NCBI GenBank assembly: GCA_002499865.1
Contig: DANL01000017.1
Location: 1 to 19,601, forward strand
Source of the DNA: Euryarchaeota archaeon UBA121
GTDB lineage: Archaea > Thermoplasmatota > Poseidoniia > Poseidoniales > Thalassarchaeaceae
Direction: 5' to 3'
DNA: 19,601 nt
The notes beneath the pieces were generated by a model. The model saw only the letters and a program-made list of their open reading frames with translations. It was not told the DNA's origin and searched no databases. The position numbers and the translations under genes are program-made. This document shows, in pieces, positions 1 to 7,864 of the stretch. The first letter of the stretch is position 1. Each line of letters begins with the position of its first letter.

Positions 1-104
1 TAGCAAAGGTAGTTAGGAACTGGGAGGGTAAGAGGTGTATCGAAGGGGACTCATCGATTACCGTAGCAGGAGTTCGCACTATTCATGAGTGTCATGTTGT
101 CACT

Positions 105-124
105 GTAGGTCCAAAAGGGCCTAC
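105..124. repeat. Inverted repeat / hairpin upstream of aceE
   Basis: GTAGGTCC and GGGCCTAC pair over 8 positions (one G-U) around an AAAA loop. No T-run follows on either strand, so it is not a textbook terminator. It lies about 80 bases before aceE and upstream of the TATA-like box, so it could be a regulator binding site or the 3' end of a transcript entering from the left. The structure is read directly; the role is unknown. Confidence 0.4.
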
Positions 125-149
125 CAACTGAACACGTTACTATCGAACA

Positions 150-159
150 TTGAATAAAC
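150..159 (+). promoter_or_regulatory. Putative TATA box of aceE
   Basis: The A/T-rich TTGAATAAAC stands out in its surroundings. With the usual archaeal spacing of about 26 bases, transcription would start near 181, giving a leader of roughly 21 bases before the ATG at 202. Based on composition and position only. Confidence 0.35.
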
Positions 160-176
160 AACCAGCCGTCGGAAGT

Positions 177-193
177 CTGCCCCATAGGGGCAG
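177..193 (+). promoter_or_regulatory. Perfect hairpin abutting the aceE ribosome binding site
   Basis: CTGCCCC pairs perfectly with GGGGCAG around an ATA loop (7 bp). The 3' arm runs into the likely Shine-Dalgarno AGGTG (192-196), which sits five bases before the ATG at 202. If transcribed whole, the stem would hide part of the ribosome binding site. If transcription starts near 181, as the TATA-like box suggests, it is instead a DNA palindrome at the start site, which would suit an operator. The sequence does not decide between these. Confidence 0.4.
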
Positions 194-201
194 GTGCTCT
201 C

Positions 202-2862
202 ATGTCAGGTCCGAAACCACGCCAACGTCTTCCCGATTTCGATCCCGAGGAGACAGACGAATGGTTGGAATCCATAAGGTCAGTTGTAGAGTCTCATGGT
301 GCTGAAAGAGCTCGCATGCTCCTGCATGAACTCATGATAGAGGCAAACGATCTCTCGATTCCGATAATGCCACCATCCAGAACTCCCTATCTGAATACCA
401 TCTCCTTAGACCAACAGCCACCATATCCGGGTGACTTGGAAATAGAGAAGAAGATTCAGAATTCGATACTCTGGAACGCGGCCGTTGTCGTTTCCGATAC
501 TAATAGGAGAATAGATGGAATCGGAGGGCACATCTCTACCTATGCATCTAGCTCTACGCTATATGAAGTCGGATTTAATCATATTTTCAGAGGAAAAGAC
601 TCCAATGGGATAGGGGACGCAATCTACATCCAAGGACACGGAAGCCCCGGTATTTACGCTCGAGCGTTCCTCGAGGGCAGGATTTCTCGCGAGCAGATGA
701 TTAATTTCAGGCAAGAGGCATTCAAAGACGGTCTTTCCTCATACCCTCATCCGAGGCTCATGCCAGAATTCTGGGAATATACTACCGTATCCATGGGACT
801 AGGGCCACTCGCAGCAGTAATGCAAGCGAGATTCTGGAAATATCTCCATCAGAGAGGACTTGCGGATACATCTCAAAGCCGGGTCTTTGCCTTTCTGGGA
901 GATGGAGAAATGGATGAGCCAGAATCTATCGCATCAATAGCGATTGCCGGGCGTGAAAATCTAGATAATCTGATTGTCGTCGTAAATTGTAATCTCCAAA
1001 GACTAGATGGCCCAGTTAGAGGCAACGCCAAAATTATCCAGGAACTAGAGGGACTTTATCGAGGAGCAGGCTGGACTGTGATTAAGGTTCTCTGGTCATC
1101 TGGATGGGATCGGATAATGAATGAAGATTCCATGGGCGTTGTATTATCAAGGATCGAGGGAATAAATGACGGCGACTGGCAGAGGATGAGTACCCTCCAG
1201 CCTTCAGAATTCAGAAATGAGTTCTTCTCGGGGAATGATCTTCTCTCCTCCTTGGGCAAATCCCTCTCTGATGCTGAGATAGAGAATATGCGTAGGGGTG
1301 GGCACGACCCAAGAAAGGTTTACGCCGCCTACAAATGTGCAGAGGCGGCTGAAGGTCCTGCAGTCATCCTTTCTCATACTGTTAAGGGATGGGGGATAGA
1401 CTCCTTCGAGGGAAGAAACTCAACACATCAAAAGAAGAAGATGGCTTTACAGGACCTTATCTCATACAGGGACTCTTTGGAATTACCAATAGATGACGAG
1501 ACTCTCGAGGACACCCCTCTTTATCATCCTGGGGAAGACTCAGATGAAATCGAGTATCTTAGGAATAGAAGGGAGGCACTGGGTGGCTATCTTCCATCTA
1601 GGAGGGCTCCTCGGGTTGACATCGAGGTTCCAGAGGAAACTACCTTCTCGGAGTTTGATGAGGGCACTAGGGAAGGTCAGTTAGTCTCAACTACAATGGT
1701 TTTTGTCAGACTATTAAGAAAACTACTGAAGTCTGAGGTGGGACCTCGTGTCGTACCTATTATTCCTGATGAGGGCAGGACCTTTGGGATGGATCCTCTC
1801 TTCAGTGAGTTTGGTATCTTCTCTCAGGTTGGTCAGAACTACACTCCAGTAGACCATAAGATGCTCATGAATTACAAGGAGTCAGAGTCAGGCCAGATAA
1901 TTCAGGAGGGTATTGCAGAGGCCACTTCTATGGCAACTTGGACCGCGGCGGCAACATCCTACTCTCACTCTGCCTCGCCCACTCTTCCGTTCTACACCTT
2001 CTACTCCATGTTTGGATTTCAGCGAACTGCAGATCAGGTTTGGGCTGCTGCGGACTCACGAGCTAGAGGATTTCTGATGGGTGCAACTGCTGGTAGGACC
2101 ACATTGAATGGAGAGGGCCTTCAGCATCAGGATGGACATAGCCTACTATTCGCTTCAACTGTTCCAGGATGTCGTGCTTGGGATCCCGCCTACGCTTACG
2201 AACTAGCCACAATTATCCGACATGGTATCAATGAGATGTGGGGGGAGAACATGGATGTAATACACTATGTCATGCTGTACAACGAGAATCAGCAACAACT
2301 ACCAAAGCCCGAGGGGGCAGATTATGGAATAGTCAAGGGAGCTTACAGGGTCCAGGAATCAGATAGTAAAGACTCCCCACAAGTTAGGATACTAGGATCG
2401 GGACCAATCCTGCAGTACGCTCTGGAAGCCGCATCACTATTACAAGCCGAGCATGGAGTCTCATCCGAGGTCTGGTCTGTGACTTCATATGGGGAACTTC
2501 GCAGAGAAGGATTAGATTCAGAGAGGCACAACAGACTTAACCCACAGGATAACATTTCATCATATGTTGCAGATTGCTTTGGAGATTCTACTCCAACTAT
2601 TGCGGTCTCAGACTACATAGCAGCGATTCCTGAGATGATACAGAGATGGGTTGGAGGGACATTTACCGTTCTAGGAACTGACGGATTCGGACGTTCCGAT
2701 ACGAGAGAGAATCTAAGGAGATTCTTCGAGATAGACACTGAGAGTATCATCATCGCCTCTCTCTCTGCACTTGAGAGGGCGGGAGAGATGCCAACAGGAA
2801 CAGTCAAAGAGACGTCAGAAAGATTGGGCATCAGTCTCAAAAGAGAAGACAAGGCGGAGTGA
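202..2862 (+). CDS. aceE: Pyruvate dehydrogenase E1 component, homodimeric type
   Basis: Thiamine-diphosphate enzyme that decarboxylates pyruvate and passes the acetyl group to the lipoyl domain of E2 in the pyruvate dehydrogenase complex. At 886 residues it matches the single-chain bacterial AceE and is not split into alpha and beta chains. The ThDP motif is complete: GDGEMDEPES at 233-242 and NCNLQ at 262-266. H110 and H146 lie where the AceE active-site histidines are expected. The C-terminal half has the family blocks FYTFYSMFGFQR and GLQHQDGHS. The ATG at 202 has AGGTG five bases upstream. No E2 or E3 gene is in the window. Archaea usually oxidise pyruvate with a ferredoxin oxidoreductase, so this is probably a bacterial acquisition; Marine Group II is known to carry such genes. 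The family call is very secure. Confidence 0.97.
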   Translation: MSGPKPRQRLPDFDPEETDEWLESIRSVVESHGAERARMLLHELMIEANDLSIPIMPPSRTPYLNTISLDQQPPYPGDLEIEKKIQNSILWNAAVVVSDTNRRIDGIGGHISTYASSSTLYEVGFNHIFRGKDSNGIGDAIYIQGHGSPGIYARAFLEGRISREQMINFRQEAFKDGLSSYPHPRLMPEFWEYTTVSMGLGPLAAVMQARFWKYLHQRGLADTSQSRVFAFLGDGEMDEPESIASIAIAGRENLDNLIVVVNCNLQRLDGPVRGNAKIIQELEGLYRGAGWTVIKVLWSSGWDRIMNEDSMGVVLSRIEGINDGDWQRMSTLQPSEFRNEFFSGNDLLSSLGKSLSDAEIENMRRGGHDPRKVYAAYKCAEAAEGPAVILSHTVKGWGIDSFEGRNSTHQKKKMALQDLISYRDSLELPIDDETLEDTPLYHPGEDSDEIEYLRNRREALGGYLPSRRAPRVDIEVPEETTFSEFDEGTREGQLVSTTMVFVRLLRKLLKSEVGPRVVPIIPDEGRTFGMDPLFSEFGIFSQVGQNYTPVDHKMLMNYKESESGQIIQEGIAEATSMATWTAAATSYSHSASPTLPFYTFYSMFGFQRTADQVWAAADSRARGFLMGATAGRTTLNGEGLQHQDGHSLLFASTVPGCRAWDPAYAYELATIIRHGINEMWGENMDVIHYVMLYNENQQQLPKPEGADYGIVKGAYRVQESDSKDSPQVRILGSGPILQYALEAASLLQAEHGVSSEVWSVTSYGELRREGLDSERHNRLNPQDNISSYVADCFGDSTPTIAVSDYIAAIPEMIQRWVGGTFTVLGTDGFGRSDTRENLRRFFEIDTESIIIASLSALERAGEMPTGTVKETSERLGISLKREDKAE

Positions 2863-2884
2863 GTTTGTCGAGGGTTAGAAGTAC

Positions 2885-2908
2885 TTTAAAACTCATATCG
2901 TGGATATG
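2885..2908 (-). terminator. Possible terminator of the MBL-fold gene
   Basis: Read on the minus strand, CATATC and GATATG form a 6-bp stem with a CAC loop, followed after two bases by TTTT. It lies about 70 bases beyond the stop of the MBL-fold gene, in the 118-base convergent gap with aceE. On the plus strand no T-run follows. The stem is A/T-rich and the T-run short. The same TTTAAAA could be read as a plus-strand TATA box, but no convincing gene follows it. Confidence 0.35.
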
Positions 2909-2980
2909 GAGGAATAAGATTGTGATCGCCACAATTGGATCATTCATTTCTAAGATAAGAAGAAAGAAGTAGAACAGTTT

Positions 2981-3769
2981 TCATAAATTACGGTTGTTCA
3001 GCGCGTAATTATGCTCTAAAGCCTCCCCGATTGTAACCCAATCAGGTGTTGTTCCATCAATCCAATCGTATCTATGTCCAGGAATTAATCGCCAATCTTT
3101 TGGCAAACCCTCCAGAATTGTTTTTGCCTTCCTGATACTCCTCCATTGCGCCTCTGGATCACTCCCCGGCAAATCCACCCTCCCCATTCCATTGGTGAAT
3201 AGTAAATCTCCGGCATGATATACACCGTGTCCATGTAATGTAACGTGTCCCGGGGCATGGCCCGGAGAGTGAGTGACGACGAGAGAGATAGAACCTAGTC
3301 TAAATTCAACAGAAGAATCAGGATCATTTTTCCATGTATTTGTGAAGTCTACATTCTTGAATACGGCGTGGCCTAGAAGACTGAATACTTGGTTTGATGT
3401 CGTCCTGCTGACTCTGGCTTCCTCATGGCCCCAAACCTCTACATTTGGTACGAGTGAAACCATTGATGAATACCCTTCAACATGGTCTCTATGCGTATGT
3501 GTGTACAAAATATGGGTTGGACGAAGCCCCTCCTCTGCTAGACCCTCAATCCATCTCTCAGAGTCAAACGGATCAACAATAGCAACTATTCCATTTTTCC
3601 TATCTATGAACGCTGTATTCATGTTCATGTAGTCACCCATCTGAGTTACCCATACATCCACACCATCATTTCCTACTTGCTTATCGAACTCCCCATCTGC
3701 CAGCATGCTTGATCGCAATCGGTCTTCTCCAATAGGTATGGTGGAAGCATATTGGGGGGCAGGGTTCAA
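2981..3769 (-). CDS. MBL-fold metallo-hydrolase, glyoxalase II / persulfide dioxygenase-like
   Basis: Metallo-beta-lactamase-fold enzyme of about 262 residues. The metal-site motifs appear in order: THTHRDH at 90-96, PGHAPGH at 169-175, D188 in HAGDLLF, and H232 in IPGHRYD. The block GMGRVDLPGSDPEAQWRSI resembles the ETHE1/GloB branch, whose members hydrolyse S-lactoylglutathione or oxidise glutathione persulfide; the substrate cannot be read from the sequence. The start is unsure. The longest frame begins with TTG at 3769, inside the loop of a GCAGGG/CCCTGC inverted repeat and with no clear ribosome binding site. The first ATG is at 3706 (residue 22) and still keeps the whole catalytic domain. 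It converges with aceE and is divergent from leuS. Family secure, specific function not. Confidence 0.85.
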   Translation of the reverse strand: MNPAPQYASTIPIGEDRLRSSMLADGEFDKQVGNDGVDVWVTQMGDYMNMNTAFIDRKNGIVAIVDPFDSERWIEGLAEEGLRPTHILYTHTHRDHVEGYSSMVSLVPNVEVWGHEEARVSRTTSNQVFSLLGHAVFKNVDFTNTWKNDPDSSVEFRLGSISLVVTHSPGHAPGHVTLHGHGVYHAGDLLFTNGMGRVDLPGSDPEAQWRSIRKAKTILEGLPKDWRLIPGHRYDWIDGTTPDWVTIGEALEHNYALNNRNL

Positions 3770-3895
3770 AATCGTCCCTGCTTTACGAGGTACATGGCAA
3801 GAATGTCCTGTACGGAGACTCCACCAGTGAGGAGGCTAACAGTAAACCCTCTTCAGAAAGGAGACTGACTCTCCAGGGCTACTGAGGTGTGTAAA
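3770..3895. promoter_or_regulatory. Divergent intergenic region, MBL-fold gene / leuS
   Basis: This 126-base gap must hold promoters for both flanking genes. AACAGTAAACCC (about 3838-3849) could be the leuS TATA element. GGAGA/TCTCC (3860-3874, five-base loop) forms a small hairpin just before the leuS ribosome binding site GAGGTG (3884-3889). GTACA/TGTAC arms flank a 14-base spacer near 3800-3823. The word GGAGACT occurs at 3814 and again at 3860. No tRNA fold or T-box-like element is seen. Confidence 0.35.
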
Positions 3896-6754
3896 ATGTC
3901 ATATAATCCTCACGATATTGAGAGTAAATGGCAACGAATATGGTCATTAGAAGGAGTATTCGAAGTAGAAGTAGATCATTCCAAGCCCAAATTCTACTGT
4001 CTTGAGATGTTCCCTTATCCATCTGGAAATATGCATATGGGTCATGTCAGGAATTACTCGATTGGAGATGCAATGGCACGATTTCAAAGAATGAGGGGAA
4101 AGAATGTTTTGTATCCAATGGGATACGACTCATTTGGGATGCCCGCCGAAAATGCGGCGAAAAAAGAATCTGGGCACCCTCACACAGTAACCGAGAGAAA
4201 TATTGCGATGATTAGGGCCGATCAAGAACGTATGGGATATTCTTACGACTGGCGTAGGATGTTTGCTACATCCACGCCTGAGTATTATCACTGGAATCAG
4301 CAGTTGTTTCTGAAATTCCACGAAGCAGGGCTTGTTGAGAGGAGATTCGCACCTGTTAACTGGTGTAACGACTGTGACACGGTACTTGCTAACGAGCAAG
4401 TGAAAAATAATCGATGTTGGAGATGCGGGCTAGAGGTCGTACAAAAGGACATGGCTCAATGGTTTTTGAAAATGACTGAGTATGCAGATGAGCTACTGAA
4501 TGAGTTGGAGGACATAGAATTCCCAGAAAACGTCAAGACAATGCAAAGGAATTGGATAGGAAGATCCCAAGGAGCTCATATCAATTTCAAAGTAGTAGGC
4601 TCAGAGTCATCTATTGGAGCATTCACTACTCGCCCAGACACTATTTTTGGAGTGACTTTTCTAACACTATCTCCTGAACACCCTCTGTGCAAAGAATTAG
4701 TCTCTGGTACGGATTATCATGATGATTGGGAGAAACTAAGGAACGATTGTGCGAGGATGACCGAGTTTGAGAGAATCAATATGCTCAAGGAGAAGAAAGG
4801 AGTTCCACTGGGGCGCTTTGCCATCAATCCACTAAGTGGAGAAGAGGTTCCGATATATGCTGGAAACTTCGTAGTTGCCAGCTATGGGACCGGTGCCGTA
4901 ATGGCAGTACCAGGACACGATCAAAGGGACTATGATTTCGCCAAGAAATACGGACTTCCAATTCGGCCAGTACTATCCAAGACAAGAGAGGCTGAAGCGA
5001 TTGAGGAGAATCCCGTATTCGATGGTTTGGGATGGATGGCTAACTCTAACATGGGATCATTCGATGGCCTATACGGAAATGAAGCTAAGGAAGCAGTAAT
5101 ATCCGCTCTAGAGGCTGATGGAACCGGTTATGGAACAGTACAGTACAGACTGAAGGACTGGCTGCTGAGTCGTCAGAGATTCTGGGGAACCCCAATCCCC
5201 ATGATTCATTGCGATGATTGCGGGGTTGTCCCGGTCAACTATAGTGACCTACCAGTCAAACTTCCCCTCGATATTAAATTCAGTTGGGAAAACAGTGGTA
5301 ATCCATTGGAGAACAATGAAGTATTCCTAAATGTAAAATGTCCTAAATGTGGAGGTAAAGCGAGGCGTGAGACTGATACAATGGATACTTTCTTTGACTC
5401 ATCGTGGTATTTCTTGAGATTTGCAGATTCTAGTAATAGTTCCGCACCCTTCGATTCGGACAAAGCGAATTATTGGTTAGATGGGGGAGTAGATCTCTAC
5501 ATCGGAGGAATCGAGCATGCAGTGATGCATCTCTTGTATGCCCGGTTCTTTACAAAGGCAACACGGGATTTAGGAATGAACTCGGTAGGTGAGCCATTCG
5601 GACGTCTGGTATGTCAGGGCATGTTGAATGCACCCGCTCCTTTCTGTGTAGATTGTAATTCAGAGTACCATATCGAAAATTTTGGAGGAGACTGTCCCAA
5701 TTGTGGTGCAGAGCTGACGACTCGATCTGTCAAAATGGGAAAATCCCTTGGTAATACTGTCAGTCCAGGAGAGATGGTAACTAAGTTTGGAGCTGACACA
5801 GTAAGGCTCTTCATCCTCTTCGGGGCAAATCCAGAGGCTGGAATGGACTGGTCAGATACTGCATTAGAGTCTAGTTCACGACAGATGAATCAAATTTTCG
5901 AGGCATTCAAATCATTGGAGAGTGCATCACTTAACCCAAAGGACATTGACTCTTGGCTACTAGCAAGAGCACTTGATAATCAAACTAGGTGGATTGATGC
6001 GATGGAAGGTGTTAGTCTAAGGGAAGGAGTAATGATTAGTCATTATGAAATGCTATCAGACTGGCAATGGTATAGGAGAAGAGGCGGATTAGATAGGGAG
6101 ACAATTGAAAGATTCCTATGTATCTGGTCAGAGATGTTAGCCCCCGCTACTCCTCATATTGCCGAGGAATTCTGGTCTTCTCTAGGGGGAACAGGTCTTC
6201 TCGCTAGTAACACATTGTCAGGTCTTTCAGATCTTTCAGATTCAGACTGGTCACTGGTACTGGCTCGTGAAGACTATCTAAGAGAGTTTATTGATACTGC
6301 AAGAAATCTCAGAACTCTAGCAGAAAAACACTCTGAATCGCCACTATCCAGAATGGTGGTCCAAGTAGCTAGTAAATGGAAATCAGAACTTGCCAGCAAT
6401 GCCATTAATCTGGCTTCTACAGATTTTGATTTCAAAAGTCAGGGCCACGAGCATATACGAAACCTTCCAATATTCGAGAATGAAACCATGCGAGGAGAAA
6501 TATTTCAGTTGTGGACGACTCTAACAACAGGCTCCAAAAAGAAGAGAGGTAGGATACACACTTGGTCAAAATCTCAGAAAATCCTCTTGCTCAATTACCT
6601 GGATGAAGTGGAAATAATTAATCAGAATTCTGAATTCCTAGCTATGGCATTGGATATAGAATCGATTACATCATATTTCGTTGGAGAAGGTGAAGATGTT
6701 GCCGGCAAGGCCAGAGTTGCCTTCCCTCTAGAGCCCGGTATCGCCTTCGTCTGA
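3896..6754 (+). CDS. leuS: Leucyl-tRNA synthetase, bacterial type
   Basis: Charges tRNA-Leu with leucine (class Ia). From the ATG at 3896 it is 952 residues. GAGGTG (3884-3889) precedes this ATG by six bases, so I prefer it to the in-frame GTG at 3887, which overlaps that site. HMGH is at 47-50 and the signature second half of the site reads KMGKS at 613-617. A zinc knuckle (C157, C160, C174, C177) precedes the CP1 editing domain with TTRPDT (244-249) and VPGHDQRDYDF. The insertion point and wording of this editing domain are those of bacterial LeuRS. C439/C442 and C482/C485 form a second ribbon usual in that branch. An extra ribbon (C584, C587, C600, C603) sits just before KMGKS. The C-terminal tail GKARVAFPLEPGIAF looks more like archaeal LeuRS tails. 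Very likely horizontally acquired. Confidence 0.96.
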   Translation: MSYNPHDIESKWQRIWSLEGVFEVEVDHSKPKFYCLEMFPYPSGNMHMGHVRNYSIGDAMARFQRMRGKNVLYPMGYDSFGMPAENAAKKESGHPHTVTERNIAMIRADQERMGYSYDWRRMFATSTPEYYHWNQQLFLKFHEAGLVERRFAPVNWCNDCDTVLANEQVKNNRCWRCGLEVVQKDMAQWFLKMTEYADELLNELEDIEFPENVKTMQRNWIGRSQGAHINFKVVGSESSIGAFTTRPDTIFGVTFLTLSPEHPLCKELVSGTDYHDDWEKLRNDCARMTEFERINMLKEKKGVPLGRFAINPLSGEEVPIYAGNFVVASYGTGAVMAVPGHDQRDYDFAKKYGLPIRPVLSKTREAEAIEENPVFDGLGWMANSNMGSFDGLYGNEAKEAVISALEADGTGYGTVQYRLKDWLLSRQRFWGTPIPMIHCDDCGVVPVNYSDLPVKLPLDIKFSWENSGNPLENNEVFLNVKCPKCGGKARRETDTMDTFFDSSWYFLRFADSSNSSAPFDSDKANYWLDGGVDLYIGGIEHAVMHLLYARFFTKATRDLGMNSVGEPFGRLVCQGMLNAPAPFCVDCNSEYHIENFGGDCPNCGAELTTRSVKMGKSLGNTVSPGEMVTKFGADTVRLFILFGANPEAGMDWSDTALESSSRQMNQIFEAFKSLESASLNPKDIDSWLLARALDNQTRWIDAMEGVSLREGVMISHYEMLSDWQWYRRRGGLDRETIERFLCIWSEMLAPATPHIAEEFWSSLGGTGLLASNTLSGLSDLSDSDWSLVLAREDYLREFIDTARNLRTLAEKHSESPLSRMVVQVASKWKSELASNAINLASTDFDFKSQGHEHIRNLPIFENETMRGEIFQLWTTLTTGSKKKRGRIHTWSKSQKILLLNYLDEVEIINQNSEFLAMALDIESITSYFVGEGEDVAGKARVAFPLEPGIAFV

Positions 6755-6790
6755 CGCTACAAGACCACTGATTAATCACGCGGTGGGTTC

Positions 6791-7864
6791 ATGGGGCTAA
6801 CTGCTCTCGGAGTTTCGTTGAGCGAAGAAAAAAGAGAAAGAAAGAGTCGTGGCCGACGCAGGTCCAAGAATCGCTTCGAGGGAAGACGAAGCAACAATCC
6901 TGCCAAGAGAGACGATCAATCTGAGTCCATCGAGAGGGCCTTGGCTAGATTTTCAGCAGTCCCAAAGCCAATGGGCTTTCCTTCCGAGATAGACCCTCCT
7001 CCCAGAACAATAGACGTGAATTGGGAACTCAATGCAGTTTCCAAAAACACTCAGAAAAAGGCAGGAGAGATTGTTATGAGGAGAGGAGAATTCGGATTCC
7101 TGCCACAAGAGAGAGTAGATGAGATCGCATCACAGTTAGCGGGATTATCCATATCTCTAGAACAGGCACTATCCCTTCGGAATGCCCTGAACCAAGAGAA
7201 GAGTGTTTACTCTCATCACAAACTAATGCGCAGATCTAATGAGCTTAGTCGTAGGTATGACTCTGGCGAAGATGTAATATCACTTTCGAAGAGATTTGAT
7301 GCACCTCCTGTAAATACCTTCAGAGCTATTTTGACAGGTAGGGGATGGGGCAAGAACAGAATAAAGGAGTTCCTTAAGCATCCGTCAAAGATGAAAGACA
7401 GAGATAGGGAACAGTTCGAACTAGCAGAATCCATGGATAGAGTAAGCTCTGTTAATCAGGATGAGACCCACAAAGCATCAATGGTCTTCGAAGATGTTCT
7501 CTACTTGTTCTTCGACTCCATTGGCGTTAGGTACAGGACGCAAGAGGACCTAATGGCAGAACAGAAGAAATCAGAAGGAAGAGCAGTGATTACCCCAGAT
7601 TTATTGATGATTGATGATGTAAGAATAAATGGAGTTCCATGCGCGTGGATAGATGCCAAACATTTCTTTGGAGCGGATCTGAAGTTTCCTCGAAAGAAAA
7701 CGCAGAAGCAAGTCGATCGCTATGTCGCAGAATATGGCCATGGGGCTATTGTGTATAGGCATGGATTTTGTGACGGTCTAGTCATCAATGGAGCTGAGCA
7801 GTTGGATGCAAGTCCACTAGACTTGACACTTTTAGATAAGTTCCATGAAGAATCAAATTCCTAG
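6791..7864 (+). CDS. CDIN1/C15orf41-like TPD-motif nuclease (PD-(D/E)xK fold)
   Basis: A 357-residue protein that I match from memory to human CDIN1 (C15orf41), the CDAN1-interacting nuclease of the TPD family. In order: a basic, Arg/Lys-rich low-complexity N-terminus (about 12-41); a helical region with two helix-turn-helix-like segments (about 105-195; human CDIN1 has a similar region with an HH pair corresponding to SHHK at 141-144); and a C-terminal nuclease domain. That domain has E234, the TPD motif at 268-270, D288 and K290 in WIDAKHFFG, then YVAEYGHGAIVYRHGF, close to the human YxxxFGPGLVIYWYGF block. The acidic residues and lysine fit a restriction-endonuclease-like site, so DNA or RNA cleavage is inferred. 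Its archaeal role is unknown. The ATG at 6791 follows GGTGGG; leuS ends 36 bases upstream. The stop overlaps that of the convergent pantoate kinase. Confidence 0.8.
   Translation: MGLTALGVSLSEEKRERKSRGRRRSKNRFEGRRSNNPAKRDDQSESIERALARFSAVPKPMGFPSEIDPPPRTIDVNWELNAVSKNTQKKAGEIVMRRGEFGFLPQERVDEIASQLAGLSISLEQALSLRNALNQEKSVYSHHKLMRRSNELSRRYDSGEDVISLSKRFDAPPVNTFRAILTGRGWGKNRIKEFLKHPSKMKDRDREQFELAESMDRVSSVNQDETHKASMVFEDVLYLFFDSIGVRYRTQEDLMAEQKKSEGRAVITPDLLMIDDVRINGVPCAWIDAKHFFGADLKFPRKKTQKQVDRYVAEYGHGAIVYRHGFCDGLVINGAEQLDASPLDLTLLDKFHEESNS

Noticed and set aside
2922..2972. A 16-codon frame starting with GTG, with GGAGGA upstream and a TATA-like TTTAAAA before it (MIATIGSFISKIRRKK).
   Set aside because: It is very short, the ribosome binding site would lie before the predicted transcript start, and there is no homology or repeat evidence. 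The region is better explained as a convergent gap with a possible terminator.
3759..3781. GCAGGG/CCCTGC around TTCAAAATC, resembling a tRNA T-arm.
   Set aside because: The loop is 11 bases instead of 7 and the rest of a tRNA cannot be built on either strand. It is kept only as an inverted repeat at the uncertain MBL-gene start.
3887..3895. GTG at 3887 as the leuS start.
   Set aside because: It overlaps the GAGGTG ribosome binding site that is correctly spaced for the ATG at 3896.
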